Below, piece by piece: positions 12,096 to 25,900 of a stretch of DNA of 64,000 nt (position 1 is the first letter of the stretch; every line of letters starts with the position of its first letter). The stretch comes from Acanthacorydalis orientalis (taxonomy: Eukaryota; Arthropoda; Insecta; Megaloptera; Corydalidae). Under the pieces are notes generated by a model. That model was not told where the DNA came from. It did no database searches and worked only from the letters and a program-made list of their open reading frames with translations. A program made the translations under genes and the position numbers. The DNA is taken from assembly GCA_034766995.1 (NCBI GenBank), contig CM068323.1, forward strand, positions 23,463,846 to 23,527,845, read 5' to 3'.

Positions 12096-12211
12096 AGAAA
12101 AGAATTCTTTTCTGGGTCACTCTACAAGCCACAAAGTTGAACCAAGACACAATATTTTCTTGTACATTAACGCTGAATGAAAAAAGAATTTATTTATGAA
12201 TTTAGCGACAG
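12096..12211. mobile_element. M1 repeat, internally deleted copy
   Basis: The left side keeps GTCACTCTACAAGCCACAAA and the right side keeps TTTATTTATGAATTTAGCGACAG. The inner TGATCA and GTTGCTTATGC blocks are lost. Confidence 0.4.
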
Positions 12212-13578
12212 TTTTAAAATATATTCTGAATCAGTTATCAGTTGTCATACTATATTGTTATTCATTGAACCTCTATTAGTTTTAAAAAATGATTATCGAA
12301 TTTGCTTGACCTCAATTCTCTGTTTAGTTCCTTAACAAAGCTGTTTAGATGAAAATCAGTCCTATCTTTCATAATTAAATTGTATAAATGATAATTTGTA
12401 GAGAAAATATCATCTCAGTCTGCAAATTTAATTAAAACATGTGTACACTCTGTGCAAACTTCATACTATTTGGATTGCAATTCTAACACTAACTGAATCT
12501 TAGACGAAAAAAGTATTTTTTAACCAAGATTAATTATAATTAGGTATTCATTTCATGTCAATGTTGTTTATTATTTATTTCTTGAAAGATAAATTAATTT
12601 TTATACGCATTTTTCTAATTTATTTATATCTAATATTCGATATGCTTCTGATAAAGTTCAAGTCTGAAAATAAAAAAATAAAATATACAGAAACAACTAT
12701 ATTTAGAATTAGATTTTCTTACTCGTCTCACAAAATATTTTTTTGATCAAAAGTTTATTCTTATATTATATAGCAAAATAAATGATTTATTTCTTTAAAA
12801 ATTAGAAATATTTTCCTTATTCTTATTTAAATAGTATATTCTATTATCTTCATATATAACTCTTCCTTTTAAACTACTTTCTGAAGATGATAACTGATAA
12901 CATTTTCATCGAACATATGTAAATAATTAAGAAATAACGAGTAACTATTAAACATTTCGAGAAAATAAACGTATGTAATATTAATTAACTTATTAAAGTG
13001 AACGTGAACTCAATACAAACTGTGATCATGAACCAGTAACAAAATAATATTAAAGTACAACACAAGAACGAAAATAATAAAATTGATCCTCACAACAATA
13101 TTTACTAGACTTGCGGTTTCAATGAATACTATTATTTGAGCGTTGTACTTGTCAGAAACATATTGCTTGTGTAATTTAAGCATTCTGAAATGTAGGCTCC
13201 ATTTATCACTGGCATTTTGTTGGTGACAAATGATATTTGAAGAACTATTTGTATTAAGAAATGTCTCTTAACAACAGACATGTATGTTTAGAATTAAGAA
13301 AGACATATTTGTTGTAATGTTATTACTGCTAAGTACACACTTGTACGCATATCTACTAATTGTCATTTAATTTATTTACGTTATCCGCATGTAACCCTAT
13401 TTACTAAACGTCTTTCACGTTACGTGCAAAAACGTGCGATTACAATGACGTAGCTGAACGCTGAAACGAATGAATTGTTCTTTAATAATAATAGTTCACA
13501 TGACGGATCTTGAACTGAAACAAATCTTATTTCATTTCCTAACCCTTCCAAATTCGCTTTATATATTTCGCACGTAAA

Positions 13579-13580
<2 letters not shown>

Positions 13581-13668
<88 letters not shown>
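13581..13668. repeat. Compound (AC)n(AT)n microsatellite
   Basis: About 33 bases of CA units followed by about 55 bases of TA. It produces Cys/Val- and Tyr/Ile-rich minus frames. The hairpin at 13833 lies about 160 bases further on. Confidence 0.95.
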
Positions 13669-13669
<1 letters not shown>

Positions 13670-13821
13670 CTAAAAATGAAAATGAATGTTTCGTTGATAA
13701 CTTTCTTCGTTTGACATTATAATGCATAAACCTTTACTAGATGATTAAACCCTCTTTATAATTGAAATCAACTAATTATACAAAATATTATAAATTCATA
13801 TTCGACACTTAATATTTAAAA

Positions 13822-13924
13822 CAGATTATTCTGATCGAATTGAAATATTATTTTATACAATTAATCATTTCAAATAAATGTTTAATTCTATAAAATAATG
13901 TTTCAATTCGATCACAATTATCTC
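13822..13924. repeat. Long hairpin (32-base arms, about 94% complementary)
   Basis: The arm at 13833-13864 begins GATCGAATTGAAATATTA and the arm at 13882-13913 ends GTTTCAATTCGATC. I count 30 of 32 pairs, with a 17-base loop between them. Outside the core, CAGATTATTCT (13822-13832) and ACAATTATCTC (13914-13924) pair at 8 of 11 positions. The size, loop and near-complete stem resemble a pre-microRNA, but a small palindromic transposon remnant would look the same. I recognise no known microRNA seed family in it. Confidence 0.7.
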
Positions 13925-14485
13925 AAAGTAATGCTTCTCTTTTATTTTGATAGCAATTTATAAATAAAAAATTTGAACAACAAAAGATTTTTAGCAAGTA
14001 ACTAAAAGTTATAGACATTCATAAACGATAATTAAAGATTGACTATTTAAAAAATTCCTAATTTAAAATTAACAGAAATGCAAAAACAATTCTATAGATC
14101 CATCTTTTTTGAGATATATATATATAAATGAAAAAGGTCGAAATATCTAATATAATATTGACGAATAATATCTATCCTTATCTAAACTTTGTTGAAAAAA
14201 TGATTTCTTGTACGCCAGATAAGAACAAATTAAACATCCTTTAATATGTTAAATTAGTCACAAAATATAAAGAAACAATACGTTTTTCATTGACGAGCTT
14301 CATGAAGATTTGACAATTAACTGAAAGTCAAATATCGCTTTCTCTTTAAGTAAACAATTTGTTTTTGTAACTATACACTTCTTCAATCTTCTATTTATAA
14401 AGATATTTACATACATTTTATATTTAAAAGTAGATAAAACTCTACTTAGTAATCAAAATCTATAAAAATGTATTTTAAAAGCATT

Positions 14486-14489
<4 letters not shown>

Positions 14490-14535
<46 letters not shown>
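14490..14535. repeat. (TA)n microsatellite
   Basis: 46 bases, uninterrupted. Confidence 0.95.
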
Positions 14536-14538
<3 letters not shown>

Positions 14539-15639
14539 GTTTTAGACTTTAAATGAGACAAACAAAACTTAAAGTATATTTTGCTTTTCACTCGATCAAT
14601 TATTCCAAAAAATATATGAACTTATACATATTATATTTTATTATCAATTTATTTATTACACCTACGTACTTACCTAAAAAAGTGAAATATATATGACAAA
14701 AAGTAGAATCCATACATTATATAATTGAATAACAATCCTTCTTTTTATTCTAAATGCATATCTGTTTGTATGTTTACATACACCAAATACTTTTTTAATA
14801 TAAAACGTTACATGAATAAAATATATCTGCACATATAAAACTTTTTTTCTGCCAGCATAAGAACTCCATAATCACTCTCAATATGAACTTTTGTTAGCAC
14901 TAAAGCTTTCAATTTATTCTTTTACCTTCGTCGTTTGTTTGATCGTAGTTTTAGTTTCGTACAAGCAAAAAAAGAATACAGTGGTATAAGAAAAATACAC
15001 GTAAAGTACTTTCAATCTACTTTTATCAATTTGTGTGGTGTTTTCATGCAATCTTAAAACAATGATAATCAATTTAGATTATGTACTCGGTTTGAATAAC
15101 TGAAATTAATTTATTTAGTTCAGTGTAACTTTACTTTCTGTTGATATATCATAGCTCTGAAAAGTATGAGTATAACCACAGGTAAATTAGAAAAGATGTC
15201 AAAAAATAATGATGTTCAATTAAAAAGTTAGTTTATTTATATTTTGTAGATATTTTGTGAATATTTTATTTTTCAATTAATATAAATCGATGAAATCAGC
15301 ATTGCATACAAAGTTGAAACATTAAAACATAATTTATTGCACAAAATTATATCAGAAACATAGTATATATAGAGATAGAGAGAGAGATATTTGTTTTGAT
15401 ATGATTGGAATAAGAATTGTATTTCTGTTCAGTAATTTTACATCATTTTTTTTAAATAATGCTAATATTTTTAACTATATTTCTTTAAGGTCTTAATTTA
15501 GAAGAAAATGTAGTACTAAAATATTTATTTTTAATTAAATTATTTATTAAAATTGAAGAATTGCTGAAATTTAAGTTTGTAAAATGCTCATCCGTTAAAA
15601 TATGATCCTCGTCCGTCCAAGTCTAATTATTTGTTATAA

Positions 15640-16110
15640 ATTATTAGAATCAGTCCTCACCGATTCGCGTCGAAATTGTTCCAACCGACCACGCCTTCGA
15701 CATCGTTTCTTTCAGGAGTTTCTTTTTTTACTGTCAGGGAATAATGCGTATAGTAAAATGGATTCCTTTCCCCGTCCTTCCGTCTATTATTCTCGCACAC
15801 GCCCGTTCCGACGTCCCGTTCTCTGCATGTTGCCAGTGTATCGTTTTCATTTATTGCGTGTAGAATTTAGGTCGACTAAATTTACACTCGTTTCGTGAGT
15901 GTCGCCACTTCATTCGCACAGCAGTTACGTCATCGACATCACTCGATCTAGTGCTTGGATGTTTAATTGAAAAGACGCCAGGAAATTCTTCCACCAAAAC
16001 CGTTTAATTGAATCCACTGTCCCTTTTATATTCAATGGAACGTTCGAATATTCGACGTTTATTTCAACGGAAGTATTTTAATAACTCTTTAAATGGAACG
16101 TTTTTCCCAA
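15640..16110. other. GC-richer island
   Basis: Contains clustered CG dinucleotides, a TTACGTCATCGACATCAC block with a CRE-like TTACGTCA, and GTCGACTAAATTTACAC. A 98-codon open frame at its left end is Arg/Ser/Phe-rich without recognisable features. Confidence 0.35.
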
Positions 16111-16735
16111 ATGGCCCGTTCATGAAATCGTATACTTAGCATTTATTTTAAAACGAATACTTCTATAATTATTGTAAAAGCTTTCGAATCGATTGATGAA
16201 CTCGACCGTGTTATAAAACGGTAATATTATGTCAAGTTTGCAATTGAAATAATAATCAGATACGATGCCGATATAAAATACCATTCGAATTTATTTCGTT
16301 CCACCAACGCTGTCAGATACAATTATCTGTTTTTTTTTAAATGTCAGTTTACATATTTCATATTTTCAAAGTTTATCCGTTCGTTCGTTCGTTTCTGAAT
16401 TCCAAACATTTATTGTGCTGCTTTAAATAAATTTATTAATCATTCTTGGAAATATTAAAAAGCAAAATGAAACTTTTTTCATGCATAAACTCAATATGGA
16501 ATCGTATAATGTAACCTCCTAACGCAATGTACTCGATAATACCGTCGGTTAAGTAATGTTAACTTTAAAAAAAAATTTTATTTCGAAGATGGTAGAGAGT
16601 AATGTCGGTTTTTATTGATGTACTTTCACTTTTATGATGTTTTTACGATTTTATATCATTATTTTAATTAAAAAAAGCTTGCCCGCGTTAATTCAGTAAT
16701 GAAAATATTCTTATCTGTGCTTAATGGCAGAATAA

Positions 16736-16738
<3 letters not shown>

Positions 16739-16792
<54 letters not shown>
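16739..16792. repeat. (TA)n microsatellite
   Basis: 54 bases, uninterrupted. Confidence 0.95.
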
Positions 16793-16795
<3 letters not shown>

Positions 16796-18049
16796 CAGCG
16801 CTGCCATAAAAACTGTTTCACATATAAAAGTAATATCTCAAACTAAACAAATGTATAAAACTACCTGGAATATATTACACTCGTAAGTTAGAAGTTTTAT
16901 GTACAGGTAATATGTTGTTTATTATACATAAAATGGTAAATGTGGAATAAAGTAACAGAGTGGTTCGAATTTTGTATATAAATTCGAAAATTCGATACAA
17001 ATAATGCTTTTCAAATGAAATAATGACTGTTCCGTAGAACCGTATAGAGGAAATTAATTAATATCTTTTTTTATGAAACATCATCAAGTTAAAAATGACC
17101 TGTTTTAATTATCGTTGCTTATTTTGAAGAATTCATATAAAATTCACACACTTTTTTATACAATGAACATTGAAACTATTCATTTACACAGACGAATTAA
17201 TACAAACATTCCGTACTTGTGCTGTGAGGATGGTTTTATTGTCATCGAGAATGGTTTCAGACATACAAATGGACAGTAATTGATTTTTTCACATTTCGAT
17301 TAAAACAACATTGTATGCTCTGTGTTAATTCAGTTGCATAAATTAATGATGATTGTTGTAGTGAAATCTGCAACGATTTAATTACGGGGAGAGAGTAAAA
17401 TATCTATTTTTAATTCGGAATGTAATCTAATTATATTAATGTTTGAAATTGATTTTTGTATTTTTTACATATTCTCCATGTATGTTGAGATATTTATCAT
17501 AGAAATAGATCAGAGGTAAACTCTTGATAATGAAAATATTGTTTCTATAGACGCATCTAACGCTTAATCCCCTCTTAAACTAATAATCTAATAAAAACTG
17601 TATTTATAAAGTACCATAGAGAGTAAATTCTACCAAAAAATCTCTGCAGGACTCGTAAAGACTTCCTCTTGGACACAAATCGAATAATACGAAATAAAAA
17701 TGACATGGTATCTGTTAAAGAAACTTCCAGTGTGTTGTGTATTCAAGCAGTTCATTGTTAGTGTAATCAATGAGTGATCACACTATATCGTATAACAGCA
17801 AAACTGTCTTTGGCACTGTTACAGATCTCTTTCAAAGAACAACTTCATTAAATCGAATAAGTGTAGCTTAATAACAACCTGAATTGTTAGAAAAGAATGA
17901 CATCCACTAAAAAGTACCCATGGATGTATCAAAAAACTATAATGAACACCTTTTTCAAGTTTACTGTTGTATTAAATTTTGATAGAAAAAACTAGGAACT
18001 AACTTCGTATTAACTTTGTATTCTCGAAATTATAATAGATCATTCACAT

Positions 18050-18054
<5 letters not shown>

Positions 18055-18112
<58 letters not shown>

Positions 18113-18115
18113 ATA
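18055..18115. repeat. (TA)n with TATTTATATT interruptions
   Basis: The first 43 bases are perfect and the right end is interrupted by TTT. Confidence 0.95.
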
Positions 18116-18619
18116 CTATAAAATAATTTCGATGGATTTCACTCTTCATGATGGAAAAATAAATAAAGCTTGTTATCAGATAAATTATTAGTTAAGAATA
18201 TATCAAGTAATGGTTTCTTTTCCAAATTATTTGTTTACAATCAGGGTTATGAAGCTTTAATCTACTACCATGATAAATATCTCAACATGCATAGTGAATA
18301 TACCGAACAGTTCGCTGAATATGTACAATACTTACATTAAACCTACATATTACTTATTTTAACTCATTTATATTCAAAGTTTACAAATAATATATCTTAT
18401 TGCAATTATAATGTTTGGAATTATAGCCTAATTCATTTTTATAAATAATTGATACAGTTTTTCTTATCAAATATTTTCAATTTTTATAATTACTGAAGCA
18501 TTGAGAAAGAACCCAACACTTGGACGTGTTTTATAGTAGGAAAGTTTATTTTTTGTTGCTAACGTTCCTATAAATTTACTTTTTTATTTTTTTTACATAC
18601 ATATTATGTATTCTTACAC

Positions 18620-18622
<3 letters not shown>

Positions 18623-18683
<61 letters not shown>

Positions 18684-18685
18684 TT

Positions 18686-18722
<37 letters not shown>
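18623..18722. repeat. Long compound (TA)n
   Basis: Three TA runs totalling about 100 bases, broken by one TATG and one TTTG. It is the longest array in the window. Confidence 0.95.
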
Positions 18723-18725
<3 letters not shown>

Positions 18726-18779
18726 GCCAGCAATCTTTTCTTGAATAAGATCTTGAAAATTTAATAAGATCTGATTAGA

Positions 18780-19100
18780 CTCGTGACATATTGATTAAAA
18801 ATCCGTCGCGATCGCCGCACGCATTGTTTGAAATTGAATGAACACATCAATGAAATACTTCTTCGTACGTGTTAGTTCAAATTTACATGTAAATAACAGA
18901 GCGTATACTGATAAGTTGAAAATTTCTTCGAAGTCCGTCCTACTGTGATAAAATTTCGTCAATAATTTCCTGTCGTTTACCAGTACACATCTGTAGCTGG
19001 CGTGTTGACAAGATCCATAATTTATTGGAAATACATAAAGCAATCTTCTCTGTAACGCGTGCGTGCATACCGCAGTACTCTAGCTTTGTCGCGAATGAAC
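18780..19100. other. GC-richer island after a compound TA array
   Basis: Starts with CCGTCGCGATCGCCGCACGC about 80 bases after a long TA array and continues with mixed sequence to AGCTTTGTCGCGAATG. There is no recognised gene. Confidence 0.3.
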
Positions 19101-19469
19101 TTCCCGAATAAGATAAATATTATTAATAAAACATATCAATTTAGTATACATGCAACGACGGTATCAAAATGTATGTTTGTTAGGTAAACGAAATTGAAAT
19201 TTATTTCAGACATTGGACAAGTATTGTATTTTCAAAATGTTTATTTCTATTTATTTGACATATATCGGCGATATTTAAATTATAATCGTATAATAAAATC
19301 AGATTTCAATTTATGTTTTGATTTATCAGTTTTATGTTCTAATTTGTATTTTTTTTTTCAATCGTTTCAAATGTCCTCGAAAAGCATATTCATTGACTCA
19401 CTCGCATGAAATATTTTTTTTCTTAAGCTTTTTATCTTTATTATTATTTTAATAAATTGTTTCTATTGG

Positions 19470-19491
19470 TTATATATATATATATATATAT
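19470..19491. repeat. Short (TA)n
   Basis: 22 bases, followed by a duplicated ATATGTGC. Confidence 0.9.
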
Positions 19492-20000
19492 GTGCATATA
19501 TGTGCATAAAATCACTTGAAAATTTGGGAAACATTCTAAAACTCTCGAATATCACTTGTGTCATTTATAATTAATTGTATTCTGTTTAATTGAATGTTGA
19601 TTTTACTTTTTAAATTCAATTGCAAAAAAAATTATCTAATAAACTTTTGAACACACACTACCTTGCAAGATGACATTTTTTACATGGTTTTATATACGTC
19701 TGTCAATTTCTTTAAAAGTTTAACGGATGATTTATAGGATTCATACATGATTAATATTAAGAATTTTAGATATTAGAAGTCATCCAATAACATATATTAT
19801 TTACAGTCTTTAATTATTTATAAATGATACGTTTTTCAATTTTTATACAATTATTTCCCAGGGAGAGCGCATGCACCGTAAAAGAGATTCCTAACTCGAT
19901 ATGTTTAAATTTTTAAAAAAGTAGAAGAATTGTAATAAAAATAACTTCAGCCAGAGTAAAAAAATGAGTCATTGTCATGTTGGTGTTCTTCCTTTTAAAC

Positions 20001-20009
20001 TAGGTGAGT
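20001..20009 (+). promoter_or_regulatory. Possible recursive splice site (TAG|GTGAGT)
   Basis: A pyrimidine-rich run (GTTCTTCCTTTTAAACTAG) ends at 20003 and is followed directly by GTGAGT, so an acceptor and a strong donor touch. This is the arrangement of zero-length exons used for stepwise removal of long introns. It lies on the same strand as the laminin G exon, about 9.4 kb downstream. The tract is interrupted by AAAC, which weakens it. Confidence 0.25.
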
Positions 20010-20818
20010 GTCTATTTTGCACAACCAGTTTCGAACGTTTCGTCATTAAATATATGTGAGAAATATTTTTTAACAGCAGTGTCTAACATCTATCTTAGGA
20101 TAGGATATGTACTAAAACTAATTGTAGAGGATAGATACTCAGCTGATCAAAAAAAAACGGATACCGCAAAGATAAAATATCAAACGTATAAATACAAACA
20201 ATAATAATTTTAAATATTGAGGATTAAACATTAATAGCCACTTCACTGGGAAAACTTTTACTAAAAAAGTAATATTATAGGGATATAAATCCATTCATCG
20301 TGTTTAATTAATTTACTACTGATTAACTGATAATTCAAAGGAATTATTTTTTATTTTAAACAAAAACAAGTATTGTCTGCTTTAAAATTTACATCTCATT
20401 AAAAACAGCACCGAATTGAATACATCAAATCTAAATAGTCAGACCTCATAGATCAACCGAATATATACAACTGATTAGTTCGCATTGAATGAAACCTTTG
20501 AATAGGCATTCTCCCCCATTGGCTATTGAATTGTGTGTTTAATTCATTAGTGCTCTCTACTGTAGACTCTATTTTAGTGAAAACGTCTTCGTGTATTTAC
20601 ATATGTTTCAAAGAATAAAATTAGTTTTCAACTTACCATCGGAATCCGATATATAAACATCTTAAATTAATAATCAGTAAAATGAAAATGGAACTTGGAA
20701 CATTTTTATCTATTTAATAATTATTAATTACAATTATTTGAAACATTTTACTTTGATCAAAAACCAACAGGATTTTAATAGAAAAATGTAGTTAAATTTA
20801 TTTATAAAATAAAATAAA

Positions 20819-20821
<3 letters not shown>

Positions 20822-20856
<35 letters not shown>
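20822..20856. repeat. (AT)n microsatellite
   Basis: 35 bases, uninterrupted. Confidence 0.95.
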
Positions 20857-20861
<5 letters not shown>

Positions 20862-21610
20862 CTTTTTTGTGTAACATGAATTTGGCCTGTCAGATATTTG
20901 TGATTTATTAAAATATGCTGAGAAGAAAATTTTAAACAGTAAAAGTCAAATTCCTTATTAATGATTAATATTAATTAACTATTTGTCAGTGTCTCGTTTT
21001 ACACAAATTGATGTTTTTTGTTAACATGTAGTTAATAGTTTAATTTCGAAAGGCTAGTTTTAATAAAAAAAATGTACACATCTATGTCACTACAATTTTC
21101 CTATTCCATTTTACGACTGTGAAAAACGACAAATAGTGTTGATTAATATTTGAAAACTGATTAAAACAGCAACACGCTATCCGAATGTTAATTTAAACAA
21201 TTTATGTTCAACATGTCCATCGAATTACGTACCGTAAACATTAACAACTGGTTCGTTCATATTCTAGGACACGAAAATTATTTTACCAAGTGAACCAAAC
21301 GGCCAAAAATGAATATATAACGCAGACAGTAATAATATATTAAAACATGCTGTTTGTCAGCATCAGCTGCTTTCGGATGTCATTTTTACCTTTGATATTT
21401 TGCACAGATGGCGTTTTGATAACTTCACAGTAATATTACATTTACTCCTCTAGCAAAAGCGACACACGTGCTGAAAGATATATGTATATCCGTTTTCTAG
21501 AGGAAAACTTAATAGAATTAATTTAATATTGAAAACCTTTGGCCTATGTCACCAAACATCAAAATGTAAAATGCAGTAATGAAACTGAAATATCCATCCA
21601 TCCATCTATC

Positions 21611-21612
<2 letters not shown>

Positions 21613-21665
<53 letters not shown>
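21613..21665. repeat. Compound (AT)n(GT)n microsatellite
   Basis: Preceded by ATCCATCC units. 36 bases of TA then 16 of GT. Confidence 0.95.
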
Positions 21666-22135
21666 ACATAAACACATATTCAGAATTTTTTATAAAAAGA
21701 TCAAACATTTATATATTCAATTTATTTTTTTTATATGAAGATATCAAAGTATAACAAAATGTTAGTAGTTGAATAAAAAATTCCCTCCAAGATATAAATC
21801 ATCTCTTTGTTCTAATCGTTTGTGGATTTTTTGCTTTTCGTACCTAAAGGCATACAGTAAGCACTTCTATAATCCTATAATAGTTTAAAATTTACTGAAA
21901 AGGAGTTTTCCCATAAAAACTTACATCTTATGAATACCTTATTTACTTAACGTTTCTTTTTGTTATAAACGCATATTCAGTGAAATCAGAATATGAGAAA
22001 AGAATATAAATTAAAATTTAATATTTTAAAAAGGTATCGCATTTTAATAAAGAAGTTCAATATCAAAGAAATTTTTCTTTAGACAGGTATCAAGAATTTC
22101 AGTAGTTACAGTTAATTTCTCTTGTAAGTTTAACC

Positions 22136-22139
<4 letters not shown>

Positions 22140-22187
<48 letters not shown>

Positions 22188-22199
22188 ATATGTATATAA
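22140..22199. repeat. Compound (TA)n with GTGTGT and TATG interruptions
   Basis: About 39 perfect bases, then an imperfect tail. Confidence 0.95.
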
Positions 22200-23607
22200 T
22201 ATTTCCGAATATATCTATACAGTCGTTTTAATCATATTTATTGGAGAAAATTAATTAACTTATAAAAACAATGAACATCACTTTAATCTTAATAATTACT
22301 ACATAGTTTGAACGTTGCTCGTGACATTACCGGAAATAAGTTTGTGATCGAAATATAATTTCTAATATCGGTCTTTATTTCATCATATTACTTCACCAAA
22401 TGTACACATGTTACATTGTTTGATCAAAACTAAAGCAAGTTGAAACACAGCTAGTAATATCGTCGCTTAATATATTTCTTTGATTACTTTCTTCTAGATT
22501 TACACACACGCCGTAATGAATCAATACTTTTGAGGTTTCTGAATCGTTTTCATTTTATATTTCAATCAACATTTTGAAATGATTAAATGATAAATTTTAT
22601 TATGATATTATTTTATAAAAATCTTCAATTATTCTAAGACAATTTTCTTAATGTTTCTTTATTACACTTCGGACAAAATTTATTTCAACCTAGTAGTTTG
22701 ATTTTCAAGGTCTATAAAACAAACTACTGTTTTTTAGCTTGAGTTAATTACCTATAAAACTTCACTATCAATCATTTAACTGCGTATTCAACAATTTATT
22801 TACTACTCTTGGTTCGTCATAGTACTTTTATAATTTAAATGTCGCAAGATGGATATTTTTTTATAATCGTTTTTACATTTTGTAAAAAGATACACTTTTA
22901 TGAATACTCACTTTACTATTCTGGAATTGCGAAAAAAATATCAAAAGAACATATTATTATAAACCAAAAACTATGAATTTTTGTAATTTCAACTTAAAAA
23001 AATATCACTTCAGTTACAGTTGTGTTTAATCGAACTTGTTATACAAAAATTTACCATAGAAATTAAAACACGCTAAATAATAGTCATTAGACTCATCCGC
23101 AGACAAAATCGTTAATATAGTCTTGGTATACAATTAAGCGAGTGCATTGAAGCAAATAAGAATAAATAATGGGTTAACAAATTAAAGTTAACAAGCAAAG
23201 TTAAGTTTAACTAAAACAAACAACGATTCGCGGGAAAACAATAGCAGGAATTTTCTGAAACTCTGGCTGAATAAATAATCATTCAGTTTAATACGTTTAC
23301 ATGTATGTATTCTATTTCATGATCAATATAATGAGATTCTTAAGAATTAAATATAATGTTTGTCCTAAATATTTTTTTAATACTTTACAAATACTTTTCC
23401 AATTATCGTTCTAACATTTTTTTAAAGTTATCAAGCATCATTAAATACTATCATATTTTTAGATCTACTTCTGTTGTGGACATTTAATATTTAAAAAAAT
23501 TAAAGTATCGTCTCAGAAGAGGTGTAAAACGTTTATAAGAAATTAAATTGTCGTATATTTTTTTAATAAAATGCATTGTAAATATAATTGTTACTTAGAC
23601 AGAATTG

Positions 23608-23609
<2 letters not shown>

Positions 23610-23649
<40 letters not shown>

Positions 23650-23679
23650 TCGTATATATATATATATATATATATATAA
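23610..23679. repeat. Two (TA)n runs split by CACTCG
   Basis: 37 and 27 bases on either side of a short non-repeat spacer. Confidence 0.95.
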
Positions 23680-23929
23680 TGATGTTCTTTCATGAGATTA
23701 TCAATTTTTACGATATTTTAAACGAAAAATAACCTCAAAATGCATACGAATTTCGATTTCAAATATAAATATCTACAGAACCTTAAAAACCATACTAACG
23801 TTTCAATAAAGATGAAAAAAATGTATTCCTTTCACACGATTTATATTTGGATGCCTTGATTTTCACCATGAATGACGAATACAATTTCACAAATACTAGT
23901 TCATTTATTCCTATATGGGAACAGTTGTT

Positions 23930-24010
23930 GATCGTATCCAGGTGCGTTCTTTTGTACGTGAGGGCGTACGGTGACGTCAGCAAAAGACGTTGACGATTGT
24001 TCGAATAGCC
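23930..24010. other. Small GC-richer island
   Basis: GTGAGGGCGTACGGTGACGT and neighbouring CG-rich sequence lie inside a 116-codon open frame on the minus strand (24145-23795). That frame has no recognised domain. Confidence 0.2.
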
Positions 24011-24203
24011 AAGGGAGACTAGGAGTATCTCAAGACGCATGTTGTAATAAAGATAAATGGTGAATCGCTTTGAATCATCAATCAGTGTTAAAAGACCTTC
24101 GTGTGAAGGCATTCGACAAGAAATTGGAGACACTGTTTTATTCAATGCTCTGCAAATAGTTTTTTTTATATTTTGTCATTATAGAAAAATGGTATACATA
24201 TAA

Positions 24204-24209
<6 letters not shown>

Positions 24210-24255
<46 letters not shown>
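24210..24255. repeat. (TA)n microsatellite
   Basis: 46 bases after CATACATATAAACATA. Confidence 0.95.
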
Positions 24256-24260
<5 letters not shown>

Positions 24261-24886
24261 TTAACTACTTGTATAAAACTTACTTCATAGACTAAAGACT
24301 AACTGTATAAACTATAAACCATACACCTCCTCGATATATCATAAATTGAGTCTTCTGAAGAACAATAATTAAAACAATGGTACGTTTAAGAAAAATATAC
24401 TTGACTTTTTAATATTCTCTTTATCATTGAAAATGAAATTTTTAGAAAACCCAAACGCATGTTCCTGAAAGTCTCTCTGACTCACGATACTGATAAGAAT
24501 CTTCTGAATAAAATGTCTTTTCTTCAAAAATATCGATTCTTGTTCAGTTCTTTGTTAATTATCGGCACATGTGATTAACATTGTTCTTTATAGAATAGTT
24601 GTTAGGATTGAAACATCAATAATTATGCACACGCAATGTTTGAAACACGATTTGATGCAGAGTTGCGATGGCCTCATCAAAAAACCATTCATCTGGCTAA
24701 CATCATAACATCATTCGTTTGGCTAAGCACGATTGATCATTGTCAATCACCTCATCACGCTAGACTTCATTCTGCAGTGGATTAAAACAAGTAAACATAT
24801 TGAATGATTCCATTCGTCATGATTCGCTGAAATTATTTAACAAACGGACATAACGAGCATTGGTCCAACTGCGCACAAATAAATAC

Positions 24887-24888
<2 letters not shown>

Positions 24889-24938
<50 letters not shown>
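24889..24938. repeat. (TA)n microsatellite
   Basis: 50 bases, uninterrupted. Confidence 0.95.
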
Positions 24939-24939
<1 letters not shown>

Positions 24940-25439
24940 CTTCTACCTATTAGAATACATTCCCTCTGATTTAATCCCAAATGTAACTTATAATTCCGTA
25001 CAAAAAAAAACATTCAATACACAAGAGAAATAAAATAGTCTTTTTACTTTTTTAATAGATGGACATACATAAAATATAATACATTTTAGAATTATATTTT
25101 ATTTTTAATGTGTTTTTTTTTATAAACAGACAATGATATTAAATTATTTTATTCTATTTATCCAGAGAAGAAAATAATGAATATATAATAATCAGTTATC
25201 GATGAAGAAACTATATTTCCAGATAAAATAAAGATACATTGAAAAATATTACCCACAGAATCATTAATTATACAATCTAACTCTTATTATCAACACATAC
25301 AGTAAATATCAGGGTATGAAGTGATTTTTGTAACAATTCAAATACTTAAAAAAATGATATATTCTTCCAATTGACTTCCCCGATCTGATTTGACTTGCAT
25401 ATCGTAATTTTCCTAGAATTGTTATAAACTATACAGTGG

Positions 25440-25900
25440 TTTAATTAATTTTCGCAGAGGAAGGAATCGCTGTTACACGTACATACAACCACCAGTTTTG
25501 TTTCGTGCGGTTGGTTTCACAAACAGTACAGTAAACACTAGTATAGAAATATTGCATAATAGTGTGAAATTTATAGGCTAATCAAACATGTTACAACTAA
25601 CAATTAATGCACTTGTAATTACAGTGAATGTGATGTTTATTTGAAATTCGTAGCGGCGGCGCTTGGAGCGCTTGAATTGTTACTGCGCTGTTAGACGTTA
25701 TGTTAGTGCGGTACCGTATTATTTGCAGAACCTGTATAGTGAGTAAACTAAGTCGACGGAGCTAAGTTTTAGAAACAAATGGTGTATTATTCCATTCCCT
25801 TCGTATGTAATTCGTGACTGTGTAAACTGTTTTATACGAAACCAGTGTGTACTCACCTACTATACTCCTCTACTACCTATACGTCTCTGTGCGAGGGGTC
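25440..25900. other. GC-richer island with Runt-type motifs
   Basis: ACAACCACCAG, TGCGGTTGG and GTGCGGTACC resemble Runx/Runt sites (core TGYGGT), and TAGCGGCGGCGCTTGGAGCG is strikingly GC-rich for this window. This suggests an enhancer, but motif counts were made only by eye. Confidence 0.3.

Noticed and set aside
23795..24145. 116-codon open frame on the minus strand
   Set aside because: No domain, motif or neighbouring exon. Its length is explained partly by a small GC-richer patch that lowers stop-codon frequency.
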